NCBI GenBank assembly: GCA_045605445.1
Contig: JAZUPZ010000029.1
Coordinates: forward strand, 124,001 to 188,000
Direction of reading: 5' to 3'
From: CAZMHL01 sp045605445
Lineage (GTDB): Bacteria; Bacillota; Clostridia; RGIG6154
DNA length: 64,000 bases
Made by a program: the position numbers and the translations under genes. The notes under the pieces were generated by a model. The model did not search any database. It had not been told where the DNA came from and saw only the letters and a program-made list of their open reading frames with translations. Numbering within the stretch: position 1 is the first letter of the stretch; each line of letters starts with the position of its first letter. This document shows positions 24,348 through 33,209 of the stretch, one piece after another.

Positions 24348-25772
24348 TTATAAATTGTTGTACATATCAATATAATTCTGAGCTGCAGAAGTCCAGTTGA
24401 ACTTGTTTCTCATAGCTCTTTTAACCAGTTTATTCCAGGTTTCCTTGTCCTGATAAATTGAAAGAGCATATCTTATAACGTACATCATATCGTGAGCGTT
24501 AAAGTTTGTAAAAGAGAAACCGTTTCCTTTGCCGTTCTTTTCGTTGTAAGGGGTAACGGTGTCTTTAAGTCCGCCCGTTTCTCTTACAATCGGAATAGAA
24601 CCGTATCTCAGTGCCATAATCTGACCAAGACCGCAGGGCTCAAACATTGAAGGCATAAGGAACAAATCTGATGCCGCATAAATTTTTCTTGCAAGAGCAT
24701 CTGAAAAGGTTATGTTTGAAGAAACCCTTGATGGATATTTTGAAGCATAGTAATTGAAAATATCCTGATATTTGTCGTCGCCGGTTCCGAGAACAACAAG
24801 CTGAGCTCCCGTTGAAAGAATTTCTTCTATCATTGCAATAACAAGGTCAAAACCCTTCTGGGAGGTAAGACGGCTTATAATGCCTATCATAGGAACCTCT
24901 TCACTTTCCATAAGTCCCAGTTCCTTCTGAAGAAGAAGTTTATTCTTTACCTTGTTTTCCGGTTTCATATAAGAATAGTTTTCGAAAATGCTTACATCTG
25001 TTTTCGGATCGTAAAGCTCAAAGTCAATTCCGTTCAAAATTCCCTTAAGCTTGTAGTTATAAAGTCTTAAAACTCCGTCAAGACCTTCGCCGTAATAGTC
25101 GTTCTGAATTTCTTCGGCATAGGTCGGGCTTACGGTATTAACAAAATCCGAATAAACAATTCCGCCCTTCATAAAGGAAATGCAGTCGTAAAACTTAAGC
25201 TTATCCTCTGTGAAATAGCTGTCATCAAGGTTGAGCAGCTCTGAGAGAATCTGTTTCGGGAAAATACCCTGGAATTTCAGATTGTGAATTGAATACACCG
25301 TTTTGGCAAAAGCTTTTGTTCCGTTGTAAAAACGGTGCATAAGAACAGGAACCAGTCCTGTGTGCCAGTCGTTACAGTGAATAATGTCCGGGGCAAAATC
25401 TTCCATATGAAGAATTGCCTCTAAAATTGCTCTGTCGAAGAACGAAAATCTTTCTCCGTCGTCATAATATCCGTAAGCACCGTGACGCTTGAAGTAAAAT
25501 TCATTGTCAAGAAAATAAAAAACGGTGTTACCTAACTTATAAGAATAAAGTCCGCAATACTGGCTTCTCCAGCCTACCGGAACAGTAAAGTCGCAAACTT
25601 TTTTCATTGCATCCTTATACTGCTCGGGAATGTCCTCATAAAGCGGGCATATAACCCTTGTTTCATAGCCTGTGTTGTTAAGCTCTTTGGGAAGAGCGTA
25701 AGAAACATCGCCGAGTCCGCCTGTTTTAAGGAATGGATAAGATTCAGCAGTTGCAAATAATATTTTTTTCAT
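24348..25772 (-). CDS. glgA: Glycogen synthase (ADP-glucose type)
   Basis: 474 residues, a GT5 enzyme that extends glycogen from ADP-glucose. The N-terminal KTGGLGDV motif (Lys16) that binds the sugar nucleotide is intact, as are HCNDWHTGLVPVLM, SRLTSQKGFDLV and the catalytic-loop region FEPCGLGQIMALRYG. The start is the ATG at 25772, preceded by GGAGG; seven extra upstream codons in frame would include that site. It is the first gene of the minus-strand glycogen operon. glgC and glgB are not adjacent. Confidence 0.95.
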   Translation of the reverse strand: MKKILFATAESYPFLKTGGLGDVSYALPKELNNTGYETRVICPLYEDIPEQYKDAMKKVCDFTVPVGWRSQYCGLYSYKLGNTVFYFLDNEFYFKRHGAYGYYDDGERFSFFDRAILEAILHMEDFAPDIIHCNDWHTGLVPVLMHRFYNGTKAFAKTVYSIHNLKFQGIFPKQILSELLNLDDSYFTEDKLKFYDCISFMKGGIVYSDFVNTVSPTYAEEIQNDYYGEGLDGVLRLYNYKLKGILNGIDFELYDPKTDVSIFENYSYMKPENKVKNKLLLQKELGLMESEEVPMIGIISRLTSQKGFDLVIAMIEEILSTGAQLVVLGTGDDKYQDIFNYYASKYPSRVSSNITFSDALARKIYAASDLFLMPSMFEPCGLGQIMALRYGSIPIVRETGGLKDTVTPYNEKNGKGNGFSFTNFNAHDMMYVIRYALSIYQDKETWNKLVKRAMRNKFNWTSAAQNYIDMYNNL

Positions 25773-25817
25773 TAAAATCCTCCGTTCTTTCAATGTAATA
25801 CTATATTGCTGACATAC

Positions 25818-25846
25818 AGTATACCATAAAATATTGTTTTTGTCAC
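25818..25846 (-). promoter_or_regulatory. Promoter of the glycogen operon
   Basis: Minus strand: GTGACA (25841-25846), a 17-base spacer, TATACT (25818-25823), about 45 bases before the glgA ATG. It is divergent from the mraZ promoter. Confidence 0.62.
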
Positions 25847-25939
25847 CATAAAAATTACACTTTGATACAGCAATGTGCGGTTCGGAACGAATATTTTTAT
25901 AAAAATTAAAAAAAACAGTGATTTTTTTTCAAAAAGGTA

Positions 25940-25968
25940 TTGATTATTTAGGTTGGATGGTGTAAAAT
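25940..25968 (+). promoter_or_regulatory. Promoter of the mraZ/division cluster
   Basis: TTGATT at 25940-25945, a 17-base spacer, and TAAAAT at 25963-25968. Between it and mraZ lie GG-centred words (ATGGTGG at 25977, TTTTGGTAAA at 25996, AAAGTGGTG at 26005), the last two 10 bases apart, which could be MraZ self-binding boxes; that part is tentative. Confidence 0.58.
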
Positions 25969-26040
25969 GTAATAAAATGGTGGCGGAATTCACGATTTTG
26001 GTAAAAAGTGGTGAATCGGAAGCCGGAAAGGAGCAGGCAA

Positions 26041-26460
26041 ATGCTTTTAGGTGAATTTAAACATACGATAGATGCCAAAGGCAGAGTGATTATGCCTGCA
26101 AGATTCCGTGACGATATCGGAACCAACTTTTGTGTTACTGTTAGTACCGACGGTTGCTTAAGAGCTTATTCAATGGAAAACTGGCTTGCTCTTGATGCAA
26201 GACTTCAGGCGTTGCCGGACAGTGATCCTAAAGCGGTAGGCTACAAAAGACACATTTATTCCCACACCATCGAATGTGAGTTTGACAAGCAGGGACGAGC
26301 TCTGCTTAATGAAAAACTCAGAAGCTATGCAGGTCTTGAAAAAGATGTAGTTGTTGTAGGTATGTCCGGTTATGTGGAAATCTGGAACCCTGAAAGATGG
26401 GAAAACAGAGATAACGTTGAGGGCGTTGACATAAGTCAGCTTTCTGCCTACGGTTTATAA
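26041..26460 (+). CDS. mraZ: Transcriptional regulator MraZ
   Basis: 139 residues, the standard MraZ length, with two AbrB/SpoVT-like half-domains: LLGEFKHTIDAKGRVIMPAR at the N-terminus and HTIECEFDKQGRALL near residue 77. MraZ binds repeats upstream of its own gene and controls the division and cell-wall cluster that it heads. The start is the ATG at 26041, preceded by GGAAAGGAG. rsmH begins 2 bases after its stop. Confidence 0.96.
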   Translation: MLLGEFKHTIDAKGRVIMPARFRDDIGTNFCVTVSTDGCLRAYSMENWLALDARLQALPDSDPKAVGYKRHIYSHTIECEFDKQGRALLNEKLRSYAGLEKDVVVVGMSGYVEIWNPERWENRDNVEGVDISQLSAYGL

Positions 26461-26462
26461 TT

Positions 26463-27398
26463 ATGGAATTCAAACATATTTCAGTATTACTTGAAGAAAG
26501 TATAGAAATGCTTTCTATAAATAAAATTGGGGTATATGTGGACGGTACGGTAGGAGGGGGTGGACACTCCCTCCGCATACTCTCACATCTCAGTGAAAAT
26601 GGAAAGCTTATTGGTATAGACAGAGATAAGGATGCCCTTAAGGCGGCTAAGGAAAGACTTAAGGATTATGAAAAGCAGGTAATTCTTCATAAAGGAAATT
26701 ACTGCGAAATCAAAAGTGTCCTTGAAAAATATGGAATTGACGGGATAAACGGAGCGGTTCTCGACCTTGGCGTTTCCTCCTATCAGCTTGACAATGGCGA
26801 AAGAGGCTTCTCTTATAACCACGATGCAAGGCTTGATATGAGAATGGACCGTGAACAGGAGTTTTCCGCCTACGATGTGGTTAATACATATGACAGATTT
26901 GCTCTTGCAAAGGTTTTCTCCGATTATGGTGAGGAAAAATTTGCAATGCAGATTGCAAGAAAAATAGAAGATTACAGAAAAACAAAGCCGGTTGAAACAA
27001 CCTTTGAACTTGCAGAACTTATAAAGGAAGGAATTCCCGCAGCTGCAAGAAGAGAGGGAGGACATCCTGCCAAGAGGGTTTTTCAGGCAATAAGAATAGA
27101 AGTAAATTCAGAGCTTTCCCTTCTGAAAAAATCGGTTGAAGATTTCTTCGATGTTTTAAAGCCGGGAGGAAGACTTGCGATAATAACCTTCCATTCCCTT
27201 GAAGACAGAATAGTAAAAACCTGCTTTAAGGATTTTACTGTCGGATGCACTTGTCCACCGGATTTCCCGATTTGTGTGTGCAACAAAAAGCCGAGAGGCA
27301 AAATAATAAACAAAAAACCTGTGGTGGCAGGAAAACAGGAACTTGAGGACAACCCCCGTTCCTCCTGCGCAAAGCTCAGAGTAATAGAAAAATTATAA
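26463..27398 (+). CDS. rsmH: 16S rRNA (cytosine-1402-N4)-methyltransferase RsmH (MraW)
   Basis: 311 residues. RsmH methylates N4 of C1402 in the 16S rRNA P-site using S-adenosylmethionine. Motifs: FKHISVLLEES, VDGTVGGGGHS (SAM-binding glycine loop), GAVLDLGVSSYQLD, GERGFSYNHDARLDMRM and the C-terminal TFHSLEDRIVK. A cysteine pair (CTCPPDFPICVC) is also typical of the family. It follows mraZ as in nearly all Firmicutes. Confidence 0.96.
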   Translation: MEFKHISVLLEESIEMLSINKIGVYVDGTVGGGGHSLRILSHLSENGKLIGIDRDKDALKAAKERLKDYEKQVILHKGNYCEIKSVLEKYGIDGINGAVLDLGVSSYQLDNGERGFSYNHDARLDMRMDREQEFSAYDVVNTYDRFALAKVFSDYGEEKFAMQIARKIEDYRKTKPVETTFELAELIKEGIPAAARREGGHPAKRVFQAIRIEVNSELSLLKKSVEDFFDVLKPGGRLAIITFHSLEDRIVKTCFKDFTVGCTCPPDFPICVCNKKPRGKIINKKPVVAGKQELEDNPRSSCAKLRVIEKL

Positions 27399-27409
27399 GG
27401 AGAAAGATA

Positions 27410-27889
27410 ATGTCCCAGCAAGCATACGGATACTATGGCAACACAATGCCCCAATATGCACCGGAAACTGTAGAAAAACCGGAAGTAAAAGTTAAAAGCC
27501 GTAAGAAAACCAAGGTACACGTTAAAGTAACCCCTAAGTTTATGGCAAGAGTGTATACCTGTATGTTCCTGGCAGCGGTTTTCACTCTCGTTTTCAGAGC
27601 TTGTGTTATAAATGAAATGACAAGAGCCAATGAAAATCTCGAAAGTGAACTTCTGAGAGCTCGTGCTTATAACGAACAGCAGACAGTTTATATGGATATG
27701 GCAACAGACCTTAATACCGTAGAGGAAATAGCGCAGAACCAGCTTAATATGGGAGTTCCTCAGGCTTATCAAACGGTTGAAGTTTCCGTTGGTATGGAAA
27801 ACAAGGCGGTTAAGGTAGAAAAAGAAGACAACGGAATTATAACAACATTAAAAAATATCGGCAGTGCAGTTATGGAATATTTGTACTGA
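27410..27889 (+). CDS. ftsL: Cell-division protein FtsL-like
   Basis: 159 residues, poorly conserved as usual. A basic cytoplasmic N-terminus (VKVKSRKKTKVHVKVTPKF), one transmembrane segment at about 46-64 and a short coiled coil (MTRANENLESELLRARAYNE) make the FtsL/DivIC topology, with a ~70-residue tail. Its place between rsmH and a class B penicillin-binding protein fixes the assignment. FtsL acts with FtsQ/DivIB and FtsB/DivIC in activating FtsWI. AAGGAG precedes the ATG. Confidence 0.8.
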   Translation: MSQQAYGYYGNTMPQYAPETVEKPEVKVKSRKKTKVHVKVTPKFMARVYTCMFLAAVFTLVFRACVINEMTRANENLESELLRARAYNEQQTVYMDMATDLNTVEEIAQNQLNMGVPQAYQTVEVSVGMENKAVKVEKEDNGIITTLKNIGSAVMEYLY

Positions 27890-27922
27890 TAAAAAATATA
27901 ATTTTAATGGTCGGGATTTTAT

Positions 27923-27954
27923 CAAGGGGAATTAAATAATTTAATTCTCCCTTG
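27923..27954 (+). terminator. Intra-operon hairpin between ftsL and the PBP gene
   Basis: CAAGGGGAATTAAA and TTTAATTCTCCCTTG form an imperfect stem with one bulge on each side around TAA, followed by TTTGCTTT. It may attenuate or process the division-cluster transcript; full termination is unlikely unless an unseen promoter drives the PBP gene. Confidence 0.5.
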
Positions 27955-27989
27955 TTTGCTTTATGAATATAAAATTTTGAGGTAACATA

Positions 27990-30197
27990 ATGTCAAAAAT
28001 AAGTGTTAAGACTAAAAAAAGATTGGTAGTTGCTCTGTATATAGTTTTTGTTCTCTTCTTTTTCCTTGTGCTCAGACTTGTGTGGCATCAGCTTATCAAC
28101 GGTGAAGAGTTAAGAAACAAAGCGTTAAGACAGCAAACAAACGACACTCTTATTTCGCCCCGCAGAGGAACTATCTATGACAGAAATATGAAGCCTCTTG
28201 CAGTAAGTGCTACCGTTTATACGGTAATGGCAAATCCGGAAACGGTAAAGGCAAACGATGCCGAAGAGCAAGTAGCTACATATCTTTCCCAGATTCTCGG
28301 AGAGGATTATAAGGACGTATATAAGCTTGTAACAAGAAATGCAAGAGAGGTAAGAATAAAAAGACAGATAGAAAGCGATTTGTCGGACAAAATAAAGGTG
28401 CTTATCGAGGATAAAAAGCTTCCGGGAATAAGCCTTGTTGAAGATTCGAAAAGATATTATCCCTACAGTAACTTTGCTTCTCACATCATTGGTGTTACCG
28501 GAGCAGAAAACAGCGGACTTTCAGGCATTGAGCTTGAATATGAAAGCTATCTTGCAGGAACTGCCGGAAGAATAGTAACTCCTCAGAATGCTTTGGGAAG
28601 AGAAATGCCCTACGGCTATGAAAAATATTATGAGCCTCAGCCGGGCAACAATGTTGTTCTTACAATCGATGAGGTGGTTCAGCACATAGTTGAAAACAAC
28701 CTCGAAACCGCAATTGTTGAAAACGACGTTCAGAATCGTGCCTGTGCCATTGTTATGGATGTAAAAACAGGCGAAATTCTTGCAATGGCAACCAAAGAGG
28801 ATTTTAATCTTAATAAACCCTACGAGCTTACAAGCCAGAGGGTTCTTAAAAACCTTGACCTTATTAAAGATACCGATCCTCAGAAATATAAAGAGGAGTC
28901 AAATAACGAAATATACAAAATGTGGGGAAACAAAGCAATAAGCGAAACCTATGAACCGGGTTCGACCTTTAAAATTCTCACAACGGCAATAGCTCTTGAA
29001 GAGAATCTTGTTTCCGAAAATGAAATTTTCACCTGCACAGGGGTAAAAGAAGTAGGCGGAGTGCCAATTCATTGCTGGAAGGCGGGCGGTCACGGTGCCC
29101 AGACCTTCGCTCAGGCAATTCAGAACTCCTGCAACCCAGCTTTTATGGAAGTGGGACAGCGCATAGGTGCAGAAAAATTTGCAAAATATGTAAGAGATTT
29201 TAATCTTACTTCTTATACGGGAATAGACCTGCCCGGCGAAGCCTCGGGAATTTTCTTCGATCCAAGTGCAATGGGCGTTGTTGAAGTTGCAACAACCTCT
29301 TTCGGTCAGGGCTTCCAGGTAACTCCGCTTCAGCTTATATCTGCTGTATGTGCAGTTGCAAACGACGGAAAGTATATAACTCCTCACATTGTTAAGGAAG
29401 TAACCAACATCAACGGGGATATAGTTGAAAAGTTCGAAGGTGAATATGTAAGACAGGTGGTTTCAAAAGAAACAAGCGAAACCCTCTGCCGCTATCTTGA
29501 AGACGCCGTAACTGTAGGCTCGGGTAAAAATGCCTATATTCAGGGCTACAGAATTGCGGGAAAAACAGGAACCTCTGAAAAACAGCCCAGATCGGCAAAT
29601 AAAAAAATAGCATCAATGGTTGCTTTCGCTCCTGCAGACGATCCTCAGATAGCAGTTCTCGTTATGCTGGATGAACCCGAAGCAGGTCAGTATTTCGGCG
29701 GTGTAATTGCAGCCCCCGTTCTTGGCAACATAATGAGCGATGTTCTACAGTATATGGGAGTAACAAAAACCCTTTCCTCCGACGACGAGGAGGTAACAGG
29801 TAAAAACGTTCCTCAGCTGGTAGGAAAATCAGTAACCGAAGCAAAAAAACTTGTATCTGACAACGAACTGAAAATTCAGATAGTAGGGGACGGAACGAAA
29901 ATAATAAGCCAGACTCCGAAGGGAGGAGCAAAGCTCCAGAGCGGAGGAATGGTAATAGCTTACACAACAAATATTCCGCCAACAAAAGTAACAGTTCCCA
30001 ATGTAACCGGAATGACAATAACCCAGGCAAATCAGGCAATAATAAACAGCGGACTAAATATGAAAATAACCGGAGCCGGCAGAGGAACAGCAGAGGCAGG
30101 AGCAACAGCAGCAGCAACTCAGACCCCCGCAGCGGGTGAAACCGCCGACAAGGGAAGTATAGTATATGTTGAGTTCCGCCACTTAGACGTTGAATAA
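27990..30197 (+). CDS. Class B penicillin-binding protein with PASTA domains (SpoVD/PBP2B type)
   Basis: 735 residues: a transmembrane anchor (about 11-29), a PBP dimerisation domain, a transpeptidase domain with Ser325-Thr-Phe-Lys (YEPGSTFKIL), the SxN motif in QNSCNPAF and the KTG motif in AGKTGTSEK, then two C-terminal PASTA modules (about 608-665 and 665-733). This matches SpoVD and the division transpeptidase of Firmicutes. Only one such gene lies in the cluster, so it could serve vegetative septation, spore cortex synthesis, or both. Cross-linking takes place outside the membrane with FtsW as partner. A linker rich in Ala, Gly and Thr sits near the end of the second PASTA module. Confidence 0.92.
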   Translation: MSKISVKTKKRLVVALYIVFVLFFFLVLRLVWHQLINGEELRNKALRQQTNDTLISPRRGTIYDRNMKPLAVSATVYTVMANPETVKANDAEEQVATYLSQILGEDYKDVYKLVTRNAREVRIKRQIESDLSDKIKVLIEDKKLPGISLVEDSKRYYPYSNFASHIIGVTGAENSGLSGIELEYESYLAGTAGRIVTPQNALGREMPYGYEKYYEPQPGNNVVLTIDEVVQHIVENNLETAIVENDVQNRACAIVMDVKTGEILAMATKEDFNLNKPYELTSQRVLKNLDLIKDTDPQKYKEESNNEIYKMWGNKAISETYEPGSTFKILTTAIALEENLVSENEIFTCTGVKEVGGVPIHCWKAGGHGAQTFAQAIQNSCNPAFMEVGQRIGAEKFAKYVRDFNLTSYTGIDLPGEASGIFFDPSAMGVVEVATTSFGQGFQVTPLQLISAVCAVANDGKYITPHIVKEVTNINGDIVEKFEGEYVRQVVSKETSETLCRYLEDAVTVGSGKNAYIQGYRIAGKTGTSEKQPRSANKKIASMVAFAPADDPQIAVLVMLDEPEAGQYFGGVIAAPVLGNIMSDVLQYMGVTKTLSSDDEEVTGKNVPQLVGKSVTEAKKLVSDNELKIQIVGDGTKIISQTPKGGAKLQSGGMVIAYTTNIPPTKVTVPNVTGMTITQANQAIINSGLNMKITGAGRGTAEAGATAAATQTPAAGETADKGSIVYVEFRHLDVE

Positions 30198-30205
30198 ATT
30201 CGGTT

Positions 30206-30292
30206 AAAATTGTTCATCTTGCACCTTTGCCTGCCCACTTGTGTACACAAAGTACACTTCGGTCGGCTGATAGCACAATACAAACAAATTTT
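30206..30292. repeat. Intergenic nested palindrome, copy A
   Basis: The left arm AAAATTGTTCATCTTGCA and a right arm ending ACAAATTTT (30273-30292) pair imperfectly. The centre holds TTGTGTACACAAAGTACAC (30239-30257), identical to the centre of copy B at 63021-63039, with internal hairpin GTGTAC/GTACAC, then TTCGGTCGG. It lies between the PBP gene and murE, within the division cluster, and could influence read-through. Confidence 0.65.
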
Positions 30293-30390
30293 CTCAAATA
30301 TTGATTTGCGGAATAATAAAATAAAAACAAACTGCTTACAGTTTGAACCTGTTTTATTCTTTATTATTTAAATCACGAAAGGTTTTTATT

Positions 30391-31812
30391 ATGAAACTTG
30401 AAAGCTTAATGAAAGGAATAGAATACACCGGTAATGCAGATGTTGAAATAACCTCTGTAGAGTGTGATTCAAGAAAAGTAACAAAAGGTTCTGCCTTTGT
30501 GTGCATTAAGGGCTATGAAACAGACGGTCACATTTATGCAAAGGAGTGCGCCGAAAAGGGTGCAAGTGTTATAATTGCAGAGGATAACGTTGAGGTTTCC
30601 TGCCCCGTAATAAAGGTTAAGAACACAAGGAAGGTTCTTGCTACGGTATGCTCAAGGTTCCACGGAGAGCCTTCAAAGGAGTTTAAATTGGTGGGAATAA
30701 CCGGAACAAACGGAAAAACCACTACAACATATCTTATAAAAACAATTCTTGAAAGTGTAGGCAAAAAGGTTGGCCTTATCGGAACAAACCAGAACCTTAT
30801 AGGTAACGAGGTTCTTCCGACAGAGAGAACAACTCCCGATGCTTTTACTCTTCAGAAAATATTCAGACAGATGGCAGATGCAAAGTGCGATGTTGTGGTT
30901 ATGGAGGTTTCTTCTCACGCCCTTTATCTCGACAGGGTTTTTGACTGCGACTTTGACGTAGGCGTATTCACAAACATAACTCAGGACCATCTTGATTTCC
31001 ATAAAACAATGGAAAATTATCTTATGGCGAAGGCTAAGCTGTTTACAATGTGCAGAAACGGCGTTGTAAACTATGATGATATAAAATCAGAATATATTCT
31101 TCACAATTCAACCTGCCCGATTATGACCTTTGGAATAGAGGAAGATGCAGACATTAAAGCGGAAAATATTATACTCGGTGCAAAGGGCGTTGAATTTAAT
31201 GCAATGAGAATGAACTTCAAGCTGGGAGTACCGGGAAAATTCTCGGTATACAATGCTCTTGCTGCAATCGGAGCCTGCAAAGCTCTGGGGGTGACCAATG
31301 AGGAAATTTCAAAAGGCCTCGAAAAGGCGGAGGGAGTAAGAGGAAGAGCTCAGGTTGTTGACCTTGGTTATGATTTTACCGTTATAATTGATTATGCTCA
31401 TACTCCCGACGGAATTGAAAACATTCTTTCAACCGTAAGGGGCTTTGCCAAGGGAAGAGTTGTAATTCTTTTCGGTTGCGGCGGTGACAGAGACAATAAA
31501 AAGAGACCTGTTATGGGTGAGGTGGCAAGCAGACTTGCAGATTTTTGCATTGTAACCTCAGACAATCCCAGAACCGAGGAGCCCGCTGAAATAATCAGAC
31601 AGGTTCTGGCAGGTGTAAAAGGTGAACATATTGTTATAGAAAACAGACGTGAAGCGATAGAATACGCCGTAAGAAATGCAAAAAAAGACGATGTTATTGT
31701 TCTTGCGGGCAAAGGTCATGAAACCTATCAGACAATCGGCAAAACAAATATTCACTTTGATGAAGAAGAAATTCTTTATGAAATACGCGATATGATAAAT
31801 TCGGAAAAATGA
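30391..31812 (+). CDS. murE: UDP-N-acetylmuramoyl-tripeptide synthetase MurE (meso-DAP-adding type)
   Basis: 473 residues. MurE adds the third residue of the peptidoglycan stem peptide, using ATP. The Mur ligase motifs are present: GITGTNGKTTTTYLI, EVSSHALYLDRV and DYAHTPDGIEN. DNPR at 391-394 is the meso-diaminopimelate-binding motif, whereas lysine-adding MurE enzymes differ there, so DAP-type peptidoglycan is predicted. The start is the ATG at 30391, preceded by GAAAGG. murF begins 9 bases after its stop. Confidence 0.95.
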   Translation: MKLESLMKGIEYTGNADVEITSVECDSRKVTKGSAFVCIKGYETDGHIYAKECAEKGASVIIAEDNVEVSCPVIKVKNTRKVLATVCSRFHGEPSKEFKLVGITGTNGKTTTTYLIKTILESVGKKVGLIGTNQNLIGNEVLPTERTTPDAFTLQKIFRQMADAKCDVVVMEVSSHALYLDRVFDCDFDVGVFTNITQDHLDFHKTMENYLMAKAKLFTMCRNGVVNYDDIKSEYILHNSTCPIMTFGIEEDADIKAENIILGAKGVEFNAMRMNFKLGVPGKFSVYNALAAIGACKALGVTNEEISKGLEKAEGVRGRAQVVDLGYDFTVIIDYAHTPDGIENILSTVRGFAKGRVVILFGCGGDRDNKKRPVMGEVASRLADFCIVTSDNPRTEEPAEIIRQVLAGVKGEHIVIENRREAIEYAVRNAKKDDVIVLAGKGHETYQTIGKTNIHFDEEEILYEIRDMINSEK

Positions 31813-31821
31813 GGTGAGTCA

Positions 31822-33204
31822 ATGCATAATCTGACAATCGGCGAGGTTGTAAAAGCAACCGGCGGCAAGCTTTTAAAAGGCAATGAAAATGCCGTTTTCA
31901 GTAAAATAGGAAAAGATTCAAGAGCAGTTGAAGACAATATGCTCTATGTTGCTATAAAAGGTGAACGTTTCGACGGAAACGACTATGCTGTTGCATCTCT
32001 TGAGGGAGGAGCAATGGGATGTCTTGTTTCAAGAGAAATTGAAGGGGAAGGAAATATAATCCTTGTTGAGGATACCGTTAAAGCTCTGGGACAGCTTGCT
32101 TCTTATTACAGACAGAAGTTCAGTATTCCCTTTATAGGGGTAACGGGAAGCGTTGGAAAAACCACAACAAAGGATATGATTGCCTGCGTTCTTGCGGCAA
32201 AATACAAAACTCACAGCACCCTTAAAAATCATAATAATCACATAGGCTTGCCCTTTACGCTGTTTGAACTTAACAATTCAGACGAAATCAGCGTTATTGA
32301 AATGGGAATGTCCGGATTTGGGGAAATTGATTATCTTGCTTCTCTTGTAAAGCCGCAAACGGCGGTTTTAACCAATATAGGACTTTCTCATATTGAAAAC
32401 TTGGGTTCCAGAGAAAACATACTCAAAGCAAAATGCGAAATGCTTAATCATCTTGATAAAAACGGCTTTGTTCTTCTTTGCGGAGACGATGATATGCTTC
32501 TTTCTCTTGACGGTGAGCTTGAATTTGAGCATAAATATTACGGAATTGAAAATCAGAACTGTGATATTGTGGCAAAAAATATAATTCAGGATAAATTCAG
32601 TACAAAGTTTGAAATTTGTTGCGACGGAAAAAGCTATGAGGCCGAAATTCCCGTCCTTGGCGAGCACAATGTTAAAAATGCTCTTTGTGCTTTTGGCGTT
32701 GGAATTCACTACAATATAGAGCCGGAAACAGTAATAAAGGCTCTTAGAAGCTTTGTTCCTGGACCTATGCGCCAGAACATAATTCCAAGCGAAGGAATGA
32801 CAATAATAAACGACTGCTACAATTCAAGCCCCTCTTCAGTGGAAGCAGGTCTTAAAACCTTAAGACAGGTGGGTGGAAAAAGAAAAATCGCCGTTCTTGG
32901 CGATATGCTTGAAATGGGCGATTTGTCCAGAGAGCTTCATCTCCTTTGCGGCAAATATGTAGTTGAAAGTAAAACAGACTTTCTTGTTTGCGTTGGCGAT
33001 AAAAGCAGATTTATTGCAGAAGGCGCAATAAAGGAAGGCTTTGACAAGGAAAATACGAGATTTTTTGAAACAAATAAAGAAGTTAACGATTTTCTTGATA
33101 CATTCCTTAAAAAGGATGATGTAGTTCTTGTAAAGGCATCAAGAGGAATGAAGCTCGAAGAGATAGTTAATCATATTACTGATTTTGAAGATAATAAGGA
33201 GTAA
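31822..33204 (+). CDS. murF: UDP-N-acetylmuramoyl-tripeptide:D-Ala-D-Ala ligase MurF
   Basis: 460 residues. MurF attaches D-alanyl-D-alanine to complete the cytoplasmic UDP-MurNAc-pentapeptide. Motifs: GVTGSVGKTTTKDMI (ATP loop), HNNHIGLPFTLFEL, VIEMGMSGFGEIDYLA and the C-terminal NDCYNSSPSSVEAGLKTL, GDMLEMGDLS. GAGGTGA precedes the ATG. It lies between murE and mraY as in typical dcw clusters. Confidence 0.95.
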   Translation: MHNLTIGEVVKATGGKLLKGNENAVFSKIGKDSRAVEDNMLYVAIKGERFDGNDYAVASLEGGAMGCLVSREIEGEGNIILVEDTVKALGQLASYYRQKFSIPFIGVTGSVGKTTTKDMIACVLAAKYKTHSTLKNHNNHIGLPFTLFELNNSDEISVIEMGMSGFGEIDYLASLVKPQTAVLTNIGLSHIENLGSRENILKAKCEMLNHLDKNGFVLLCGDDDMLLSLDGELEFEHKYYGIENQNCDIVAKNIIQDKFSTKFEICCDGKSYEAEIPVLGEHNVKNALCAFGVGIHYNIEPETVIKALRSFVPGPMRQNIIPSEGMTIINDCYNSSPSSVEAGLKTLRQVGGKRKIAVLGDMLEMGDLSRELHLLCGKYVVESKTDFLVCVGDKSRFIAEGAIKEGFDKENTRFFETNKEVNDFLDTFLKKDDVVLVKASRGMKLEEIVNHITDFEDNKE

Positions 33205-33209
33205 TTAAG

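Noticed and set aside
27083..27772. 230-codon minus-strand frame opposite rsmH and ftsL
   Set aside because: Antisense to two conserved genes, with no recognisable domain or start signal.
30206..30292. T-box leader before murE
   Set aside because: The palindrome has no specifier loop and lacks the conserved T-box sequence; the same structure recurs after unrelated genes.
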